Both the position numbers and the translations under genes were made by a program. Shown here piece by piece: positions 58,301 to 64,000 of a DNA stretch of 64,000 nucleotides. The notes below the pieces were generated by a model that worked only from the letters and a program-made list of their open reading frames with translations, was not told the origin of the DNA and did not search any database. This DNA comes from Gamarada debralockiae (Eukaryota; Ascomycota; Leotiomycetes; Helotiales; Hyphodiscaceae). Every line of letters starts with the position of its first letter. Within the stretch, counting starts at the first letter, position 1. Where the stretch lies: NCBI GenBank assembly GCA_002803225.1, contig NXFV01000923.1, positions 62,001 through 126,000 of the forward strand. The letters are read 5' to 3'.

Positions 58301-60094
58301 TTATTGAAACTCCCCTAAATCCTGTTTATCCACCCTCGCTCCATCCCTCCCGTTCTTGCCCTTAACTACACCGCGCACTACTCTGGCCAATCTCGAAACA
58401 CCCTCATCCAAATCACCCTCCGGCTCCCATGAGAAGCACAACCGTACACCGTTTGGAAACTTAACACTCTCATCACCCTGCACCTCAAATATCTTCCCCG
58501 GCGCCACAATCAATTCCTCCTCACTCTTGGCCTTAGCTGCCACAGCCTCCGCATCCACACCTTCCGGCAGCTCAACCCAAATGAAATAGCCACCAAATAC
58601 ACCATCCTTACCATTCAAAGTATCTTCTCTAACCGTCACACCGAGCGGCAGTAGTTCTCGTTTTATGGTCGCCATCATGAGGTTGTAACGTTTCTGATAT
58701 GCGGGTTTGAGAACGGTCTCAATGTGCGTTTCCAGGGAGGAGGAAGAGAGGAGTTCGTTTATGATCGTAGCGGTAAGTTGCGAGGGTGCTCCTCCAGATC
58801 GAGAGGAACCGCATTGTGACAACCCATACGTAAACTTGCGTGTCGACTCAGCCCAGCCAGTTCGTACCCCTGGGCCTGCGATCTTGCTGAAGCTCCCATT
58901 GGAAACCGCATTCCCGAAACTGTCTGGACTTGGTACTGGGTCGAGCGTCCTGTCGATATCGACTAATCGGGGGAGAAGCGCTTTTGTTAAAGATGAGGGT
59001 TCCGTCGAGGAAATATTGGAGGATGAGGAGGTAGGCCACTGCAAGAAATCGTAGACGTCGTCGGTGATAATCAGAGCATCATATTTGCGTGCTAGTTTTA
59101 CGACTCCAATGCGATGGGCTAGAGACATGGACTTTCCGGACGGATTCGAGAACGTTGGGACGCAATATATGACATGTCGGTAGATTTTTGACCAGGGTTT
59201 TGGCTGTTTGAGCTTCTGCATTTTGTGTCAAATTTTGTACTTGACCAGACGGACGAACGTTTTATCAGGAGATCTGCAAAGAATAAGGACATCCGACACT
59301 CGTTGAATCCCCTCTGCCGTGAAAGAGGTCCACGGAAGAAGATCAAGTCAATCACGTGATATAATTCCTCCTCAACCCGTCCTCCTCGGCCCCATACAAA
59401 GCAAAAGCGCACTCACCTTCCCAACCATTTCCCCTTCAGCCTCGCGTAAACCCTTCTCCAAACCTACCAAATCCACACCCTCTTCCCCCTCAGCCACAGC
59501 TCTCGTCCTCAGCCCCGCATCCTCAAAAATCCTACAAGCTAAAAAATAACACGGCGCCACCATCCATACCCTCGTATACACAGGGTCTGTAAAGACTTGT
59601 AATACACAAGCCAAATTCTGGGATGCACCGCCTGTGATGCATATTCTCTCTGGATCTGCGGGGTTTGTTGTGGTTGAAGCTGATGTTAAGGTAAGGGGGT
59701 AAAAGCCATCAAGCCATTGAGCAATGCTTTGCCGCAAAGGCTGATACCCAGGATCAGGGCCATAAAGTAGCCCAGGCGTGGAGACAGAAGCATTAGAGAG
59801 CGCGGCGTTGGCAGCAGACTGGATGTGAGATGTTGGGAGGAGAGAGGGGTTCGGCCAGCCGCGGAGGAGATTGATTCGTTTCTTTGTTGGCGTTGCGTCG
59901 CCCATTTTAGAGAAGAATCGATTTGAATGGATTTTGAAAGGATGTCTAGAAGCGAAAGGATATTTTGGGAGACGTTTAAAAAAGGAGGTGGGTTTGAACA
60001 TTGAGGTGAGAATGGGATGAAGTGGAGAGGAACGCGGGAGTTGATTGGATGTGGAGAAAACGTCATTTTGAACTTTCCTTGTGCTGATGATCAT
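58301..60094 (-). CDS. PLP-dependent aminotransferase, class I/II
   Basis: Exon 1 at 60094-59417 and exon 2 at 59215-58301 join in phase 0 (201-nt intron) and give 530 aa. Fold-type I marks are CITGGASQNLACVLQVF, YCVPTFSNPSGKSMS, LIITDDVYDFLQW with the pyridine-binding Asp and the Tyr, and SNGSFSKIAGPGVRTGW with the PLP Lys. A conserved Arg in GVRLCFSWEPEGD completes the site. It resembles fungal members of the aromatic/2-aminoadipate-type group (MocR-like C-terminal domain). The N-terminus is long and basic; an internal ATG at 60001 gives a Lys/Arg/Phe-rich presequence of mitochondrial type, and one at 59905 gives a form without it. Substrate not determined. Confidence 0.88.
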
Positions 60095-60729
60095 TTTGGC
60101 CAAGCCAGGTTTCCAAAATCAAAAAGTTCATGGATCGAATTTCACATAATCTGATATATAACGTCACTGATTAAAGGTATTTGCACCAAAGTTGAGTTTT
60201 TCAAGTGTTTTATTCAGTAGCTAGCCGTTCAATCGTCGGCATTAAAGAGCTCTCCTCAGTGTACAGCCATGCTTGCACGATACGCAATGAGTGTCTTTTC
60301 CCCCCGACCATCGCGACATCTCTAAAGAGGAAGTCTAGCATCCATCAAAGGTGATCCGCTCAGAGTATAATCAAATCCAGCTGTGCTCTCGCCCGCATTC
60401 GTAAATGCAATGCGCTTCAAGTCGTCGTCAATCCAGCCAGCTCCTAATTCAAAAGAGGCTTGCCAAGTTTGTCGATCATCCTCTATGCACAATGTACACG
60501 CTGTCTGCTAAATGCAAAAACAGCCGCTGACGAGACAAAACATCTGCTCATGAGCATTCAAGTTACAAGGTGTAAGGTGGTAAGGTGCGTGTGTGAAAAG
60601 CGGAGGGTTGTTATAGGTATAGAAAATAAAACTCGGTCCATGATTACAATAGAAGGTCGATATGTGCTTTCCTAATGTGGAGAGAGCGAGTGTATGACCT
60701 TGGTATGATGCTGCCAAATTTGGCTCTGA
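60095..60729. other. Intergenic stretch, nothing recognised
   Basis: Promoter of the aminotransferase gene and 3' flank of the RGG protein gene. No gene, repeat or RNA was seen. Confidence 0.5.
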
Positions 60730-63700
60730 TCAGGTATGAACTGGTGTCGAAACGTGTCTGTTCCAGTTGCCTCCGCCGTAGCCTCTGCCATTTCCTCGGT
60801 GGCCGCCACGCCCGGTGGGGCTGGAGGATGCAGATGCGTTATCTAGGCTTGGTGATGGGAACCCGCTCGAAGAATCTCGGCCTCGTCCGCCTCGGGGGTG
60901 GGAAGATGATGAATGTCGCGGAGTTCCTCGTGAACCTCCTCGTCTCGGGTTGCTTCTCTGTCTGGCGGTAGGGACATTGACAGTCTTCGCCTCAGTTTGT
61001 CCCGGGAGCTGGATGCTGATAGCGACCGCATTGCCGTTCTGAACTGTCTGTTGCGGGAAGTGGAGGGGATCGATGCTGGTAACTTGGGAAACAAGGAACT
61101 TTCGAGGAATTGCCTTTGGCTGAGGTGCCGGTGCCCAGCCGTTTGCAGGCGCCAGATGAGGGACCTTGATGATTGGCAGTGATCCCATCTCTTGCTCCTC
61201 GAAGCATTCTTCGGCAGCCGGCTTAGACAAAACAGCACTATCATCTGCTGCTAAATCGCCAGTGACTGAAGACGGAAGAGACACTGTTGCTGCAAATTGC
61301 GAGGCTGGAAGCTCGAGAGCATGTTTGCTTGATGAATCAACAGCTAGGGCATGCGATTTGGGAGGCGAATTCTTGCGGCCCAATAAAGAGCTGATTCTGT
61401 CCTGCCACATTCCACTCGAACCTGGTTGTTCTCGGCGAACGTCCTGAGATGATGCAGACGCTCTGGTACCATAATCTTGGCGTCCCTGGTAGTGGTTATT
61501 TGTGGGCGGCACTGCAGGTGCTGTGACTGCAGCTGCGAAAGAAGCTGGTTTTGGTGGGCCAATTGGGGCAAGTGCCGGTGGTAATTTGACGACAGGTGCA
61601 GGACGGGGAAGGGAGACATGAGGATGCGCAATGTCACCATCGTATGCAGGATGGCCAGCCATAGTTGGGGGAGGTGGAGATGGTGATCCGGGTCTGTCGA
61701 AAGTGATGTTCTGGTCATCCAAACGAGCGTCCCGATTGTTGTTGGGGAAGAATCTTGAGCCGCGAACAGGAGGAGATGCATTCATGTTTGATGCTGATCT
61801 CCATGCATCATTGCCAAACTGCGGTTGAGATGCGTCTTGTCTGCCAACAGCATCCAAACGACGATCTTCAAAGACTGGTCGTGAGCTTGCCTCCTCTTGA
61901 GCCTTCCACGAAGATGAGTTTCCTTGCCCATCACTGATCGTAGTTAAATTGGCTTGAACTTTGCTTCGCGTGCCATCTTCATTCAATGTGACCTGTCTCC
62001 ATGTGTCTTTGTACACTGGCTGAGGCAGTTCAGGAGCAAGACCCGCTTCTTGCAGTTCACGTCTCCTGGCAAGTTCAGCATCCTGCTGCTGAGCAAACTG
62101 ACGATCTTCTTGTGCAATTCTTTCAGGAAGACTGCCCCATCCAGAAGCAGCAACCCGTGGGTCTGCGTTGCGTGGAGCACCTGGTTGTCTGGTCGGTGGT
62201 GCAATTGGCGCAGGTCGAGATCCATATTCGCGTCCGCGCCCTTGCTGATACTGGCCATTGCCACGGTTTGAGTTTGGCGGACCAATTGGTCCAGGGTGAG
62301 AAGATGATTGATTCATTTCTGGTAATCGGCTTAGCTCTGGGTTGAAAGTACCATTGCCAAGTGTTCTGTCGTTTGATGGAGGTCCCCAAACATTTCTCGA
62401 CGATGATTGTTGAGCAGGCGCAGCACCCCAAGAATGGAATCTGTCATTCGAAGATGAATTGTTTTGCCACGATTGTTGCGAGGCTTGGCTCTCTTGAGAG
62501 GTTTGGTTCATCGTATTAGCCGAAGACGGGGCTCCGCCCTGGTGAATACCGTTGGGACGGGCGTCTTGACTTGGTAGACGAGTGTCGGCTGGTTTCCCAT
62601 CAAGAGAGTCAACCGTCGACGGCTCATCGACAGCCTCTGAACTCTCTCCAACTTCAGGGCCTGATGGCTTTGATTGACCAGGTACTGCTTCGGCAGCCTC
62701 ACGGTTCTGAATCTGAACAGGAACTGACTTCTCTTCTCTGGGAGTTTCTTTCTTGCTCTTCTTCTCCGGAGCTGGGCCCATGGCTTCGAGCTTCAGACGA
62801 ATTCGTTCCTTTCTGGCAGCTTCCTCTCTAGCTTCCTCTTCCTGTCGTCTTTTGATAGCAAGCTCGCGAGTTTGGCGCATGATCTTCTTCTGAGCTTCAA
62901 TTGGATCCTCTTGCGGAATAGGATTCGGTGGTTGGCTTTGACCATCTGCAGATAAGCCTTGGGGTATCGGTTGGCCGTGAGCTGACTGCGGAGAGGGATG
63001 GCTAACAACAGGTGAAGCTCGTGATTGCCATTGTTGATTCTGATATCCTCGTTGGTTTTGGAATTGTCCGGAAGGCGAGTAAGTCCGAGGCGATGAGGGA
63101 GCGTCGCTTACAGCCGCTAAGGAACCTCTTCGTGCGGTCAACATATCGTGAGGCGGAGGCATATCATGTCCTCTGCTCATACGTCTCACAAAAGCTCCAC
63201 TTCCTCCGCTAACATTGGAAGAAGTTCGACGACGGCCATATCCACCATCCTGACCACCTGCGCGGTGAGTTTGGAAGGCAGCAGAGGGTTCTGCAGGTCC
63301 ATCTTGCTGTGATGGCCGATGTAGGAGAGCCGGTCCGCGTGAATGTTGATCATTTCGCACAGATCCTCGGCGGTTGTCATTTACAGGCTCATATCTGCCA
63401 GATTGCGAGTTGTACAACTCCCTGCTGGTATTTGAAGGGCCCTCTCTCCAAGTTCGACTGAAGTCATCTGCAGCAATCTCCTTCGCTGGAGGTGGCATGC
63501 CATGGAATCCATGAGGATCGCGCTGATTAAATCGGTTCTGCGGTGGCTGTTGGTTTTGCTGGGGTATCTCGATTGCAACTGGAGCTACTTTGTCCACAGG
63601 TGGGAGTGGAGCCCAGGGTGACTTGACAGGGGTAGGAGGTCCCGGTGGTTTTGCGACCAGAGTTGGCTTATCACTTGCTCCTTTCAGCACCAGACCAGCT

Positions 63701-63999
63701 CGTCCTGAACCAAATACGGTCGGCTTGACAGTCGGGGAAGCTGAACCTTGGGTTGGCGCAGGGGATTTTGGCTTTGCTGCATCCAAGCCTTTCGCATCCC
63801 GTAAAGAGGGTGATGGTGATGGCTCAGGGGCTGGCGGCGGTGCCTCGTCTGCTTGCGGAAGAGTAATCTTTGTACCATCGGTCCACTCGATAGATTCTGG
63901 TGCCCAGTCATCATCGTCATCATCTATATCTGCCCAATTCGCTTGTTTCCCCGGATCATCAGATTGTAGTCGCGTAGCCAAGTGTATACCGTATCGTTG
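60730..63999 (-). CDS. Large disordered Pro/Gln/Ser-rich protein with RGG tail, partial (5' end beyond the right edge)
   Basis: The minus-strand frame is open from 60730 to the window end without an ATG in front of the conserved start, so the N-terminus is outside (about 1089 aa visible). It begins with an acidic patch (ANWADIDDDDDDWAPESIEW), then KPPGPPTPVKSPWAPLPPV. A charged coiled-coil segment follows near residues 370-420 (RQTRELAIKRRQEEEAREEA), then long disordered Gln/Ser/Pro stretches. It ends with RGG/RG repeats (RRGGSRGTPRHSSS; TGRGGHRGNGRGYGGG). The RGG tail and composition suggest an RNA-binding or ribonucleoprotein-granule role. I do not recognise a named family. Confidence 0.8.
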   Translation of the reverse strand, partial: QRYGIHLATRLQSDDPGKQANWADIDDDDDDWAPESIEWTDGTKITLPQADEAPPPAPEPSPSPSLRDAKGLDAAKPKSPAPTQGSASPTVKPTVFGSGRAGLVLKGASDKPTLVAKPPGPPTPVKSPWAPLPPVDKVAPVAIEIPQQNQQPPQNRFNQRDPHGFHGMPPPAKEIAADDFSRTWREGPSNTSRELYNSQSGRYEPVNDNRRGSVRNDQHSRGPALLHRPSQQDGPAEPSAAFQTHRAGGQDGGYGRRRTSSNVSGGSGAFVRRMSRGHDMPPPHDMLTARRGSLAAVSDAPSSPRTYSPSGQFQNQRGYQNQQWQSRASPVVSHPSPQSAHGQPIPQGLSADGQSQPPNPIPQEDPIEAQKKIMRQTRELAIKRRQEEEAREEAARKERIRLKLEAMGPAPEKKSKKETPREEKSVPVQIQNREAAEAVPGQSKPSGPEVGESSEAVDEPSTVDSLDGKPADTRLPSQDARPNGIHQGGAPSSANTMNQTSQESQASQQSWQNNSSSNDRFHSWGAAPAQQSSSRNVWGPPSNDRTLGNGTFNPELSRLPEMNQSSSHPGPIGPPNSNRGNGQYQQGRGREYGSRPAPIAPPTRQPGAPRNADPRVAASGWGSLPERIAQEDRQFAQQQDAELARRRELQEAGLAPELPQPVYKDTWRQVTLNEDGTRSKVQANLTTISDGQGNSSSWKAQEEASSRPVFEDRRLDAVGRQDASQPQFGNDAWRSASNMNASPPVRGSRFFPNNNRDARLDDQNITFDRPGSPSPPPPTMAGHPAYDGDIAHPHVSLPRPAPVVKLPPALAPIGPPKPASFAAAVTAPAVPPTNNHYQGRQDYGTRASASSQDVRREQPGSSGMWQDRISSLLGRKNSPPKSHALAVDSSSKHALELPASQFAATVSLPSSVTGDLAADDSAVLSKPAAEECFEEQEMGSLPIIKVPHLAPANGWAPAPQPKAIPRKFLVSQVTSIDPLHFPQQTVQNGNAVAISIQLPGQTEAKTVNVPTARQRSNPRRGGSRGTPRHSSSSHPRGGRGRDSSSGFPSPSLDNASASSSPTGRGGHRGNGRGYGGGNWNRHVSTPVHT

Positions 64000-64000
64000 C

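Noticed and set aside
1..64000. tRNA, rRNA or CRISPR features
   Set aside because: No convincing cloverleaf with a GGTTCGAATCC-type arm and no regularly spaced repeats were found by eye; a covariance-model scan would decide for tRNA.

Overview
The window is nuclear DNA of a filamentous ascomycete (Pezizomycotina; a Leotiomycetes-like fungus is my guess, not shown). Genes carry short introns of about 40-200 nt with GT...AG borders. The proteins are fungal types: AflR-like Zn2Cys6 regulator, HET domain, Dal5-type MFS, GH79, Npa1/Urb1. Spacing is loose, and there are relics of genes and small transposons. No RNA gene, CRISPR array or bacterial-style operon was seen.

Layout. 1-2743 (-): FNIP/Lst4-like TORC1 regulator, running off the left edge. 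2744-7322: long gene-free stretch. 7323-14066: secreted GH79 glycosidase with a probable 4-nt microexon, secreted VOC/glyoxalase-fold protein, GNAT acetyltransferase. 14536-16362 (-): Dal5-type transporter. 17390-30103: conserved block with a 4E-T-like eIF4E-binding protein, URB1 (60S biogenesis) and IML1 (GATOR1/SEACIT). URB1 and IML1 diverge from a 282-bp shared promoter. 31281-43100: accessory region with a Zn-type alcohol dehydrogenase lacking its structural-zinc loop, a decayed Zn2Cys6-family regulator, an HpcH/HpaI aldolase, a decayed sorbitol/xylitol-type dehydrogenase, an O-methyltransferase and a GC-rich FAD monooxygenase. 43137-46854 (-): splicing helicase PRP22. 47262-58300: second accessory region with an F-box-like gene, two MITE-like elements, a decayed dynamin-like gene, a Gfo/Idh/MocA oxidoreductase, an AflR-like regulator, a minimal HET gene and a decayed BBE-type FAD oxidase. 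58301-63999: class I/II aminotransferase and a large disordered RGG protein that runs off the right edge.

How they fit. FNIP/Lst4 and Iml1 both act on Rag/Gtr GTPases upstream of TORC1. The 4E-T-like protein, URB1, PRP22 and the RGG protein belong to RNA and ribosome housekeeping. The accessory regions look like metabolic gene sets being lost: four clear pseudogenes (regulator, dehydrogenase, dynamin, FAD oxidase) lie between intact enzymes. The most interesting set is 32.7-38.1 kb, where an intact HpcH/HpaI aldolase sits between a dead regulator and a dead polyol dehydrogenase, and its 3' end runs through the antisense of the latter. Exon joins were inferred by eye from reading-frame continuity and family conservation; no alignment was run.
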